Positions 36,120 to 46,849 of a stretch of DNA of 64,000 bases are shown here, in pieces; within the stretch, counting starts at the first letter, position 1; the number at the start of each line of letters is the position of its first letter. Position numbers and translations under genes: made by a program. The notes beneath the pieces were generated by a model, which did no database searches, was not told the DNA's origin, and worked only from the letters and a program-made list of their open reading frames with translations. The DNA is from Diphasiastrum complanatum (taxonomy: Eukaryota; Streptophyta; Lycopodiopsida; Lycopodiales; Lycopodiaceae): positions 68,506,361 through 68,570,360 of the forward strand of contig CM055095.1 of NCBI GenBank assembly GCA_029204225.1. Direction: 5' to 3'.

Positions 36120-37741
36120 AAACTCCTGCATAATGACAAAACAATAGAGCTTCTGTTAGTTTACCAACGTGTTCAGAAAAGGTAGGTAGAGAAAAGGGAT
36201 ACAACGAGAAATGAGTTAGGGGAGAAAAATGGTGGAGAGAGAAAAGGTACAATACCTCCTCGCTCCCTTCGTGCTCCGGCTGTAAAAACAGAAGATAGTA
36301 TGAGTTTTTTTTTTACTAATTGATACCTCAGTGAGGACATTACATGTGAAAAACAAATATATGAACACAATATATGATTTATCAAGAGGGAAATCGAAAG
36401 AGAGATAATGTGCAGACCTGTGTGGGCTCGTCCTCCGACCCCTCCTCCTGCCTCTGATGCTCTTCCCTAGGACTCTCGTGTGCCTCCTACAAAAGAGTAA
36501 GAAGATTAATAAATATCAATTTCAACATTATTGTATTATACATGAATTATTCTTTCTTGTTGAAAGTTGACATAACAAAAAACATTATCATAATTACCCG
36601 AGCCGCCTCCCAATTTATAAGAACATCTGGATTTCGGGCAAGGAGCTCGAAAAGTTCACAAGGACCATGTACGTATGCATATTTATACTCCTCCGAATGA
36701 GTGTATTCACGACCCACACATGATAGCTACACAAGTAACAACATGCAAGTTTAGTAATGACCACAAATTCACACAAAATACCTTTTTCACTAATATTTAA
36801 TGTTTCTTTAATATGTTTTTAATGTAATTTAAATTTTTTGAAAATGTATGTTCAAAAATAAAAACTCACAAAGTATTGATGGAAGGACTTTGCCCCCCCG
36901 CTGCCAAGATGTGAGGCCCCTGACTTTGACAAATGCCTTTGGGATGTGGTCTCCTGCTGCCGAAATTTCTCCGGAAAATCTCAACGCTATGAGACTGCTT
37001 GCTCCCACACCTCCTCGGGTATCTATGTAGGTCTACTCCTCCTGTCTTTTACGGCCTCCCTGACAAGAGATTGCCTATTGGACATGAGCATGCGCATCTT
37101 ATCTATCATTACTTTATCGTTGAAGGTGTGCTCAGGGGGATTAGGGAATCGTCTCTTTAAATCATTCCGACGCTTCTCAGTGATAGGGACAGCCCTCCAG
37201 TCTCTAAACATATACCTATCAAACGCCCCATGACACAGCTCTCTCATATAAGCTAGGACCTCCTTTCCCTTAACATCCTCAACTATAGCCCCTGACGTAT
37301 CAATGTCATAATATAATGTCGGACCGGCTCTAGCAGGTGGGGTGTCGTAACCTGGTGCGGTGTCATCAGGAGGTGGTGCGTCACACACCGGTGAGTTATC
37401 TCTATATCTAGGTTCCTCGAAATCATCGTCACCTCCACAGGCAAAAAAACAACCACCTAAATGACTCTTACGTGGTGCTGACCTAGCAACACAAGGTGTG
37501 GAGGTCTGAGGAATGGACCTATGTGGTGAGGGCCTCCGTGATGGTACGGGTGAATGTGCACTAGTGGGGGGCCTCTAAGGACTACCTTGTTGTGAGGCCG
37601 TTGGAGAGTTTAACATGGATCTATACTGTTGGAGAACAACATCCATTTGTTCTCTCTGCCTAGCAGATGCACTACTTAACCAGTTCATATACTCCTCATG
37701 AGACGGAAAAAGACCAGACCCAAGAGATGGAGGGTGCATAT
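36120..37741 (-). pseudogene. Second CACTA tnpA-like gene (Transposase_24-type), broken
   Basis: From an ATG at 37740 the minus strand encodes MHPPSLGSGLFPSHEEYMNW, ARQREQMDVVLQQYRS, a Pro/Ser-rich stretch, an acidic patch (CGGDDDFEEP), then YYDIDTSGAIVEDVKGKEVL, MRELCHGAFDRYMFRDWRAVPITEKRRNDLKRRF and REAVKDRRSRPT, matching the order in the intact copy at 20,686-21,679. It continues as IPEEVWEQAVS and HLGSGGAKSFHQYFV, and exon-like pieces LSCVGREYTHSEEYKYAY (36,730-36,600) and EAHESPREEHQRQEEGSEDEP (36,487-36,420) follow with GT/AG borders. TAG stops at 37,577 (SP*RPP), after SRPT (about 37,023) and after AVS kill it. No CACTA ends or TNP2 are visible nearby. Confidence 0.78.
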
Positions 37742-38092
37742 TAAAATTGAACTACGATTGAGATAACAATGATAAACACAAAACATAAAATCCTTTAATC
37801 TAAACTCTAAACACAAAAGCCCTTTTCAATTGTCTTACTTGTTTTCATGATTTCAAAACATTTATCTTTATCAAGCTGTATATGCTCTTCACATTATTTT
37901 AGAAAGTTTCAATCGAAGAAAAATACCCACAAACAAAGCAACAAGATTTAACAAAACAAAACCACAATATTTTAACAAAAAAAAGAAACATGATCACAGT
38001 AAACAATGCTCACCTTGTCTCCAAAAGCTTTATCCCAAGAAACTTTACTTCAAACTGAGGATACTGTGATAAAAGTGAGGAAAAAGAGTGTC

Positions 38093-38231
<139 letters not shown>

Positions 38232-38664
38232 AATGTTTACTCCAAGCTTTACTCAAACTGCTTAAGGATAGAGAGTCATCAAGGTTTTCAAAAAACTTAC
38301 TCCAAGCCCTACTCCAAGCTTTACACCCTTTTAGATAGCTTTACTCTCTCTGAGAAGCTTTCTTATGCTCTCTTTGAAAAAGGTTTACAAGCTTTTAAAT
38401 AGCTTTACCTCAAGCTTTTGAAAAGCTTTAGTTTTGATGAAATAAAAAAACAAAATAGTGTCAATAAAAGAGAAAAAAGAACATAAACAACAGTAAACAC
38501 AAATGTAAGAAAGCAAAACAAGTAAACTTTTCAATGCTAGCTATGGTGCTTACCTTTGTGTCCAATGCTCAACTTTTTGCTCAAGCCTTGGTTATGGTGA
38601 GAAGGTAAAGAGATTTGGCTATGACAAAAGAACATAAACAACAATAAATACAAATGCATCAAAG

Positions 38665-40860
38665 AAAAACTAGCTCCATCCATTGAGGGTGATTCTCAGA
38701 TGCAGATATCAAAGACAACTTCTACTGAACTTGCGTCATCATCTTCAACACAAAAAAATACAAGTTCGGTGAGAATGTCATCTCTCTCATTGTAGTACAA
38801 GCCAGTTTCGAGCAACGATAAAGTTCAAGAACCAGAGGCAGAAGTCAATACTGAAGGTGTTGTTGAGCAAGAGCCGACAGAAGTGACATACGAAGATCAA
38901 AAAATTTCTGATACCCAGCAAGAGCAGGTTGATGATGTCGAACCAGCTGTCCTTGATGAAGAACTTTATTTAAAGACCTTTGAGACGCTGCTACCAGACA
39001 CCCAAGCATCCATCCAGCACTTTGTCAATCTGGAAAAAGTTTCAAGAAAGCTGGGAAATAAGTACGACACCATACAAGCTGATCTTATTCAGAGGGATGA
39101 AGAGTTGGAAGCAACCAAGTTAGATCTATTGCAGAAGAACAAGGAACTTGAAGAAGCTCAAATCGAACTGACGAAGAAAGACATAGCCCTAGAGGAAGCC
39201 AAAGGCAGATTTGATGCCACTCTAGAGGCACTGGAGGTGATGCAAGATCAATCTAACCAATTCAAGAATGAAAATGCATTGCTTAAGCAACAACTCCAGA
39301 CCTTGCAAGCTTCATTACAGGAAGAGAGACATGCTTAGGCGGCTCTCCAAAGCACCAACAAGGAGCTGAAAGATCAGTTGAAGGATGCCATAGCTAAGAA
39401 AGACAACGCTGAAGCTAGTCAGAAGAAGCTGCAGGACTCTGTTTTCCAATTACAGAGTTCCACAGAGATGCTGAAGCAGGGTAATGTGATATACAAAAAA
39501 TAGACCGAGGAAGCCATCTTGTAGTGAATCAGCACCAAAGTCATGCTTGGAGCCTGTGTTTCCCATGGGAGATACAAGATTGATCCAGTGACCTGGAAGG
39601 GTATTCAGGAAAAGATTATTTAATCCTTCCAGCTGCAGTATCTACAACCACAAATGGCTAAGTATGAAAAGTTGAAAGATGAGATAGAAGAGGCAAAATA
39701 TAACTCAAGCCAGATCCAGAATTATGATGAAGAATCGGCCCAGTACCAGGACCAGTCAATGCAGATCGCTACACAAGCTGCAGATACATCAAAAAAGGCC
39801 ACTCAAACTGATATAGTTTTCAGGCAATTATAGAGATCAATCAATACAAACCGATGCTGATGTTGTTGAAACTGCCGAAGCTATAGCATATGTACCATCG
39901 ACTGTTGCAATATTACCAGTAGCAGTTATTCCACAACAGAGCGAAGTTACACTAGGTGGTAGTGTTAAAAGGAAAAACAAGATAGTCTACTCGCTTCTGA
40001 AGTCAAACTTTCAGACATTTCATCAAGAACTAACCAGTTTTTTACCTCTGTAATATAGTCCGAAACTCCAAAGGATTATCTCTTTTTACCAAAACTTTTT
40101 GGTTATACCAAAGAGCAATGGAAAATTCCTTGGACTTTCGCCAACCTAAATAGCTTTTGGGCCAAACTAACAACGCACCAAAAAGGTATCTTGGCCTTAG
40201 ACATTGTTCAGAATAAGTTCAATGTGCAGACTAATTACATTAATGTGGTTACAGGATGTTTGTATATATATGTTCTAGAATACCTAAAGACATTCGAAAA
40301 TAATATTTTCCCTACTCTGGACGAGTTATGTGAATAAGCTAGAGACAATAGATACTTTTGATGTTAACGAAATTGTTCCTAGTCCCACACCTATCTCTCC
40401 AAGCCAACTTCTTTTCCCTGATCTGTGGACAATCTAAACAGATTGGAAAACTAACCATAATCAATACTTGGAAGAAGTAAAAGCAAACAATTTACTTCGA
40501 TCCACTAATTCAATAACCAAACCATATTATACATACAACCATGTAAATATTGCTTCTCTCATTTGCTATGCACTGTTATCCATCAAACAGTTGTACATAA
40601 AGAAAAATTTCAAAAATTTTCATATGCAACCCTATCACTAACTGTTATTTCTTTTGAGATGTCTGAAATCCTGACTGAGGATAGTTGGTATGCTCATCTT
40701 GTGAATAATACACTGATTGATAACCCGCTTGTACCATTGGGCAATTGAGGAATGGGTGGTTATCCAAATTTATCATTTCAAAAAGCTTATATGCAGAAGA
40801 ACAACTACTTCCTGGCTACCAAAGGCATGATACTTGAAGTGGAAAACTCAAGCTAAATAG
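38665..40860 (+). pseudogene. Decayed coiled-coil protein of unknown family
   Basis: A long, coherent but broken reading frame. It starts with a Ser/Thr-rich acidic segment (STELASSSSTQKNTSS; QEPEAEVNTEGVVEQEP). A heptad-rich coiled coil follows from about 39,060 to 39,480 (DLIQRDEELEATKLDLLQKN, ELEEAQIELTKKDIALEEAK, NALLKQQLQTLQASLQEER, KELKDQLKDAIAKKDN). After that come YKIDPVTWKGIQEKI, and in another frame LFGYTKEQWKIPWTFANLNS, THQKGILALDIVQNKFNVQT, YIYVLEYLKTFENNIFPTLDEL and, near 40,563-40,748, MSEILTEDSWYAHLVNNTLI. TAG stops at 38,793, 39,336, 39,501, 39,522 and 39,831 could each derive from CAG. I recognise no domain. It may be the structural ORF of a retroelement or a host gene relic; the sequence does not decide. 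Confidence 0.6.
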
Positions 40861-41329
40861 GTTCTTGACAAGTGTCTTTAGTTAGTTTGATGTGTGACAA
40901 GTCAAAGTTCAAGAGGTCCAATAGAATTAAGAGGTGGAAGTACCATTGGTCCAACAGGATTAGGAGGTTGTAAATATGAGGTCCAATCATGTTTGAGCAT
41001 TGTGTTAGCTCGTGGATCTATAGTATCATTGTACTTCTCACTTTGATCTAATTGATTTGGAGATTGTATTGATTTTGAGTCTAAGTGATTTTCTAGCATT
41101 CTCTCTCTACTTGAGAGCTATTGGTACCATTCTCTCTCTACTAGAGAGCAAGCTGATTTTGTACTTAGTTTTTAATTTGGATCACTTCTCACACGTGTGT
41201 ACCAGTGAATTAATGCATGTAGAAGTGTGTTTTTGCCATAGATGTAAAGATAGATCTTGAATGTCAATCTAGTCTTGATCATTGTGCATCCACACACCTT
41301 AGGAGATCTGAATCACACTTTGTGGACAC

Positions 41330-42560
41330 TCCACACATGTGAAATTCACATACTGTCCTTTCAGCATGATTGGAACACTATCGGAGACATCATATGTGGT
41401 GGATGACCAATCATCATAGACCTTGGCGGGCTTAATGGGGCCGGTAGAGTCAACAACGGCTCATTTTTCATTGTTACCAAAGGTTATTTTACTGCGCTTC
41501 CAATCTTGGACGACTCTGCCATTTGTAGACAGGGTGTGCCAAGAAGGAGTTTATATGTTTGTGCATCATCGGGTAGATCTAGGATGACGCAATCTATGGT
41601 AAACTTGACTCTTGCAATACGGACTAGTATATTCGATAAGTGACCTGCAAGGTCGGTGACTCGTTGATCTATACGTAGTCTATATCGCGGCATATCTAGG
41701 CTGTTGAAATCCCATGACTTTGCTATTGACAAAGCCATGATATTTACGCCTAATCCACTATCGAGGATAGCGGATACTGCTAGATAATCTTTGTAATGCA
41801 TAGGTAAGGTGATGCTAGTCCCCTTAGCAACACCGATATTCATCAGATTTATGGGAATCTGAAGAATTTCTAAAATCTCATCGGGTTTTCGCTGTTCATC
41901 TTGAAGATTGGGCAGCTGAAAACTTCTATGGATATAGCTTTGAAGGCCGGTGAAAGATTTCATGGCACTATGGAATGGCATTGTGATCTGAGCTTGCAGA
42001 AGTTCAGAGAATACTTCGAGTCCCTGTAGGAGTTGCTCTTTTGTGAGGATCAAAGTAGATAACGAATGTTCCGTGTTCTGTTCCTCCTGCAAAAACTCAT
42101 GGCATCAGACATGACTGTCTTCAAGGACATGTACTCATCGTTAGATCGGAGCTCATGTCTAATCCATTTGGGAAGTCCAACTAGAAACCAGATGATCGCA
42201 TTGATTCCGTGGATTGTTCTTGTACCTGACTCTTTAAACATTTGAATCGTTCAATATAGTCACGTACTTTTTCATCCTTTGTCATCTTGGTATTACTCAG
42301 TTTGACAAAGGGACTTTGAATCAAACGAAACAGTTTGAAATGTTTGATGAAGGATTATTTCAGGATTGACCAATGAAGTTTATCTTCACGATCCAGGTTG
42401 GGAACCATTCATGTGCTCAATGGTCATCGAGGAAAGTTGGACCATGGCTTCGGGAGATGTCTCACCATATACATTGCAAGCATTCTCAAAGACTTGTAGA
42501 AATCTCTAAGGTCTGAGTTTCCGTCGTACTTAGGAAAAACTAGCTTGGGTGTGCATTTTT
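41330..42560 (-). pseudogene. Ty3/gypsy gag-protease remnant
   Basis: Read leftward from 42,560: PKLVFPKYDGNSDLRDFYKS, HWSILKWSFIKHFKLF, KDEKVRDYIERFKCLKSQVQ, then in another frame IIWFLVGLPKWIRHELRSND and EYMSLKTVMSDAMSF, all in the order of plant gypsy gag. Further on (41,800-41,500) is a retropepsin-like domain: VSAILDSGLGVNIMALS (the D-S-G catalytic motif), PRYRLRIDQRVTDLAGHL and YKLLLGTPCLQMA, the family's LLGxPWL. Several frameshifts separate gag blocks. Reverse transcriptase does not follow; similarity fades by 41,330. Together with the primer site at 43,625-43,634 and the LTR at 43,637-44,370 this is the 5' part of one minus-strand gypsy element. Confidence 0.78.
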
Positions 42561-42959
42561 CATTCGAGGACTGTGGTTGGCAAAAGCCCTATTTAAGTGA
42601 GCTCTTGCGTGAGAAGACTCAGTAGCATGAAATTGTGGTCGGTCATATGCAATTTCGGCTCTGGTAGGTTTTCATCTCTCAAATAGGTTTGTGGATGGCT
42701 CGTGGACTTGTGATTTCATGCGAGAGTACCGATTGTATCTGGCTTCCTCAATTGAAGGGGACACCATCTCGGTTGGATAGTCTTCTGTGGAATTGGGATC
42801 GTAATGACGATCCATGTGGAAGGTCTGGACTATTCTGGTGGTGTTGTGTATGGGATTTTTTTTTTTTTTTTAAGGGTCTAGATGTAAAGTCGAAAAAAAG
42901 ATATAGTGGTCAGAGTAGTGTGACTGGTGTGGAACCAAGTTGCACAATATACATGTGAG

Positions 42960-43600
42960 TAGTAGTCAAAGGAATTTGGCTGATAGCTATGTCAATTGGC
43001 TAGGGTACAAGTCTAGTCAAAGATTGAGTTGAATTTGAAGGAGAATCTCGGTTTGATCGAGATTGGATGTTGAGAATTAATGTCAGGGCTCAGCCCGGTC
43101 GTTCGAGATTGAACTAAAAAGGCTCGATCGAGATGTCAATGCAATGACTCGGTTGAGATTTGATAAATGGGCTCGGACAAGATGACACTACAAGGACTCG
43201 ATTGAGATCAGACTGAGAGGATTGGTCGAGATTAGACTGAGAAGACTCATGACTGAGAGACTCGGTCGAGATCGAACTGAGAGACTCGATCAAAATCGAC
43301 GGACTAAGAGACTTGGTCGAGATTAGACTGAGAAGACTTATGTGTAGGACCCAATTGAGAATGGTAACCCAGGACTCAGTTGAGATGGTAAGTTAGGACT
43401 TGGTCGAGAGCTAACTTTAGAAACCTGGTCGAGATGTTATATAGGGCTCAGCTCGGTCCAAAATGGAAGTTGTTAGACTCGGTTAGGGGTGGAACTTGAA
43501 GACTTGATTGAGGATCAAGCCAGGGACTCGGTCGAAACCAGAGTGATGGGCTCGATTGAGATGTAGAGCGTGAAGTTTCAAGAACCATTTGGAGTGCACA
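42960..43600 (-). repeat. Degenerate minisatellite in the gypsy leader (CTCGGTCGAGAT motif)
   Basis: The word (A)CTCGGTCGAGAT or one-base variants recurs some fifteen times at spacings of roughly 20-35 bp, often followed by a short ACTGAGAG-like spacer. It lies between gag and the LTR. A second array with the same word is at 44,460-44,790. Confidence 0.75.
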
Positions 43601-43624
43601 GAGTTGTGTGTGTGCACTGGTGGT

Positions 43625-43634
43625 AACGGCGCCA
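43625..43634 (-). promoter_or_regulatory. Primer-binding site of gypsy LTR copy 1 (tRNA-Asp type)
   Basis: On the minus strand TGGCGCCGTTACC starts two bases after the LTR end. TGGCGCCGTTGCC is complementary to the 3' end of plant tRNA-Asp and primes many plant gypsy elements. Confidence 0.75.
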
Positions 43635-43636
43635 AA

Positions 43637-44370
43637 TGTTCATAGATTCTATCACTGAGAATCTGTAAAATGATGGCTTTACTGGTTTCCTATCTCTAGT
43701 TACAGGATGTATTAGGAAATATGCAAGATCTACACCACATAATCTAGCCTATTTAGTTTACTTGAAGCTTCCTTCAAATCAAGAATCTAATCCACTCTAA
43801 TTTCACAAACATAATGAAAAACAAGAAATCTACTCTAATTTTACAACTACTTTAAGGTAAGAAAGCAAGATCATGAAAGCTTCACTCAAGAACACCAACA
43901 TGATCATGGAGCTAAGATGAAGGCTCAAAACTCATGGAGGATTTTTCTCATTGAAACAAGAGCAAGAACATCACAATCCAAAGCTCCCTTACAAGAGAGG
44001 GGGCTCTTAAATAAGCCAAGGAGCTGCCCATGTGGAGCCTAAGTGGCAATTCCACAAATTACAACTTACAAATGGAATTAGCTCCTCCACTAGAGGTCAC
44101 CATCAAAAGGTGGCTCACTCTATTTTATTTAAGAAATGTCTACCACATTTATTACAAGTGCCTACACATACTAGCCCCTACATGGTCATTCCTTCTCTTG
44201 GGATTCACCATGAGACTCACATGATTTTAAACTATTATCCTAGTTAGTATTTCTCGGCTCTAATTCTCATCCTTCTATTCTTCCTCAGGGACCTCCTCGG
44301 TCTAGGGTGAGATATGCTCTTTAGAATAGCTTAGATTGACATCTTGGGGATTCCTCAGAATCTGCCAACA
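43637..44370 (-). repeat. Ty3/gypsy LTR, copy 1 (734 bp)
   Basis: On the minus strand it starts TGTTGGCAGATTC (44370) and ends TGAACA (43637). Body landmarks shared with copies 2 and 3 are TCTTAAATAAGC, CACCATCAAAAGGT, ATTCACCATGAGACT and CCTACATGGTCATTCC (plus-strand reading). It is about 300 bp shorter than copy 3, lacking part of the PBS-proximal end. Confidence 0.82.
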
Positions 44371-45058
44371 ATATTCCCATAGTTGTTCGGTATATCTACT
44401 TGTTGGGAGATCAAATGATCAAATCTGTGGAAGGTCTTGGAAATCTTCTTAGAATCAGGACTAGGCTCAGTTGAGATCTCAGAGACAGGACTCGGCTTGG
44501 TCCAGATGAGAGTGACGATGTCGGCTCGGTCGAGATGGAAGTTAGCATGAGTCGGTCGATATGGGAGTTAGCGTGACTCGGTTGACTCTGGGAGTTAGCG
44601 TGACTCGGTTGAGATGGGAGTTGGCGTGACTCAGTCGAGATGACTCCATTGAAGAAAGAGTCGGAGGACTCGATCGAGACGGAAATTGGAGGACTCGGTC
44701 GAGACTGAAGTCGGAGGACTCAGTCGAGACTGAAGTCCGGAATGGTAAGAGAAACGAAGTTGGTCGAAGTGAGACAGATAGGGCTCGGTTGAGATGATGA
44801 AGGAAGGGGTGAAGGAGGTGTAGAAGATGCTTGTGGGTTGGGCGAAGGAGGATGCAGGAGGTTCGGAGGAGGTGTTGCAGGTCGTGGGCTAGGTGTTTGC
44901 AGGTCATGGGTTGGGTGTTTGCAGGTCGTGGGCTGGGTGTTTGCAGCTGGGAACAGATCTAAAAATATATCATGTTTCTTGTATGGATTTGGTAAAGGGT
45001 AGCGTTGTAGCATGTATGGGTTAAGAATGTGGTTGGTGCAAGCAGCAACATCGCCAAA
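44371..45058 (-). repeat. Leader region of gypsy copy 2, with minisatellites
   Basis: Between two same-family LTRs. Reading leftward from the degenerate primer site (TTTGGCGATGTTGC) there is CACATTCTTAA...CATGCTACA, as in copy 3, then a frame starting MLQRYPLPNPYKKH that becomes Pro/Ser/Thr-rich (45,013-44,720). It includes a 22-bp unit repeated about three times (44,876-44,943; GCAGGTCGTGGGCTGGGTGT) and then the CTCGGTCGAGA minisatellite (44,460-44,790). No gag follows, because LTR copy 1 starts at 44,370. Confidence 0.65.
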
Positions 45059-46094
45059 TGTTTACAGATTCGCTTCTTTAGAATCTGTTTACTGGTTCTT
45101 TTCTGTTTGTCTAGTTACAGAACTGTTTTATGCCTATTACCAAGCTCATTTGGGCATTTCTTGAAGCTATAACTTTCTTGTTTAAGGCCCAGATTAGGCA
45201 GAAGGGACAAACCTTCGTTGTAGTACAATCATGCTTGTCAGAGGATAATTCAGAGAGGTCTCTCTTGAACCATATCACATGCAATCAAATCAACATGTAA
45301 CCAAAGTGTTCAACCAAGAAATCATCGTATAGTGCAGTTGAACATCAATGAAAACCTAATTTTACTAGCTGCAAAAATGGAATGAAACAGATCCTTACGA
45401 ACTAAACTAAGCTAACACATACATTCTAAATGCAAGAAACTAAACTAGACAGCATTTTGGAGACCCAAGGATCAAGATACACATATTTATTGATTCTTGA
45501 ACTACCAAGAACATCAAGAAATGGGCTGTAAAAGGATTTGCAAGACTTAAGCCAGCCAAGATGAATTACCACAATGCTGATTCCTATATTAATCCACAAA
45601 AAGTGAGAAAAGTAATCCACTCTAGTTCCACAAACAAGAAATAAAACTAATCCACCACTAACTCCACAACCACACACAAAGGGATGGAAGGGCAAGATCA
45701 TTAATGCATCACTCAAGAAACAAGAATGATCAAGGAGCTCAAGGATGCATCAAACTCGTGGAAGCTATTCTCATTTCAGCATGGAGTAGATACATTACAC
45801 AAAAAAACTCCCTTCTACAAAGGGGGAGTCTCTTAAATAAACAAGAGAGCTCATTAGGTGACATCCTAGTGGCATTTTCTACATTACACATATTACAAGT
45901 GGAATTATCCTCTCCACTAGAAGTCACCATCAAAAGGTAGCTCAGTCTACTTTTCTAAGAGAGGTCTAACTGCATTTATTACATTTGCATAGAAATACTA
46001 GTCCCTACATGGTCATTCCATCTTTCGGGATTCACCATGAGACTTATCAATTTCTACTTGTCATGTTTAACTAGTACTTCTCGGCTCTCATACT
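45059..46094 (-). repeat. Ty3/gypsy LTR, copy 2 (interrupted by a copia insertion)
   Basis: It parallels copy 3 (57,280-58,325) along nearly all its length but stops at CTCATACT (46,094), where the TGTTGGG end of a copia LTR begins. In copy 3 the next bases are CGGCTCTCAATC; that remainder is not found beyond the copia material, so the outer part has been lost. Confidence 0.82.
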
Positions 46095-46847
46095 TGTTGG
46101 GAAATGCTAGAGCAATTTTCCTCGGTGCGTGCACTACCGAACACAATAATAGAGCTAAGTTTAGAGATAAGTACGCAGTGATAACAGAAGCAAGAGCAGA
46201 CTATCAGACAAAGCAATCAGAAGGTCAGACGAAGAGCGGAAAGATTGCAAATACTGACAGAACCTTAACGTAGAACTAGACAACACTTTATTATGATTGA
46301 TTATAACAAAATACAAGTCAGTGATGCAGGTCAGCACAAGACAATAGCGGATGAAACCGCGTGCTCACAAAACTAACTACAAACTGTAAAAGCTATGAGC
46401 TTATTACTAATGATCCATCTGAAGAGAAGAATCAATGCATGAAAGCATCTATTGTGTCTGTCTCATCAAAGGCAATAATCCGTGTTCTTGATTGTTGATC
46501 AATTGCATATTGATACATTGCTTATTTATGATCTATATGCCATCTTCATTTATGCAGATGAGTGTACAAGAGCTGACATGGAGCCGTTGTGTCGTCAAGA
46601 AGAAGATCGTGGCTGCTGTCATTGTCAAGTTGGTTGTGTAGTACAGAGGATGAGCATGAGGAGGCCGATAAGTCAGGCTTCTCCGATATGTCATCCAAGT
46701 TGGGTCTACCCGATAGTTCATCCAACTTCGATATGTCGGTTGCTCGTCTTTAGTAGTTGAGCTACGCGACAATGCAAGTAAATACACAACAATGAATGAA
46801 ACTAGATTAACATGAGATTTAGAAGAGTAGAGGAGATAAACCCAACA
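46095..46847 (-). repeat. 3' LTR of a minus-strand copia element (753 bp)
   Basis: Its ends are a perfect 7-bp inverted pair, TGTTGGG at 46,095 and CCCAACA at 46,841-46,847. On the minus strand it directly follows the polypurine tract GAGGAGGAG, the normal place for a 3' LTR. It was inserted into gypsy LTR copy 2. Confidence 0.85.
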
Positions 46848-46849
46848 CT

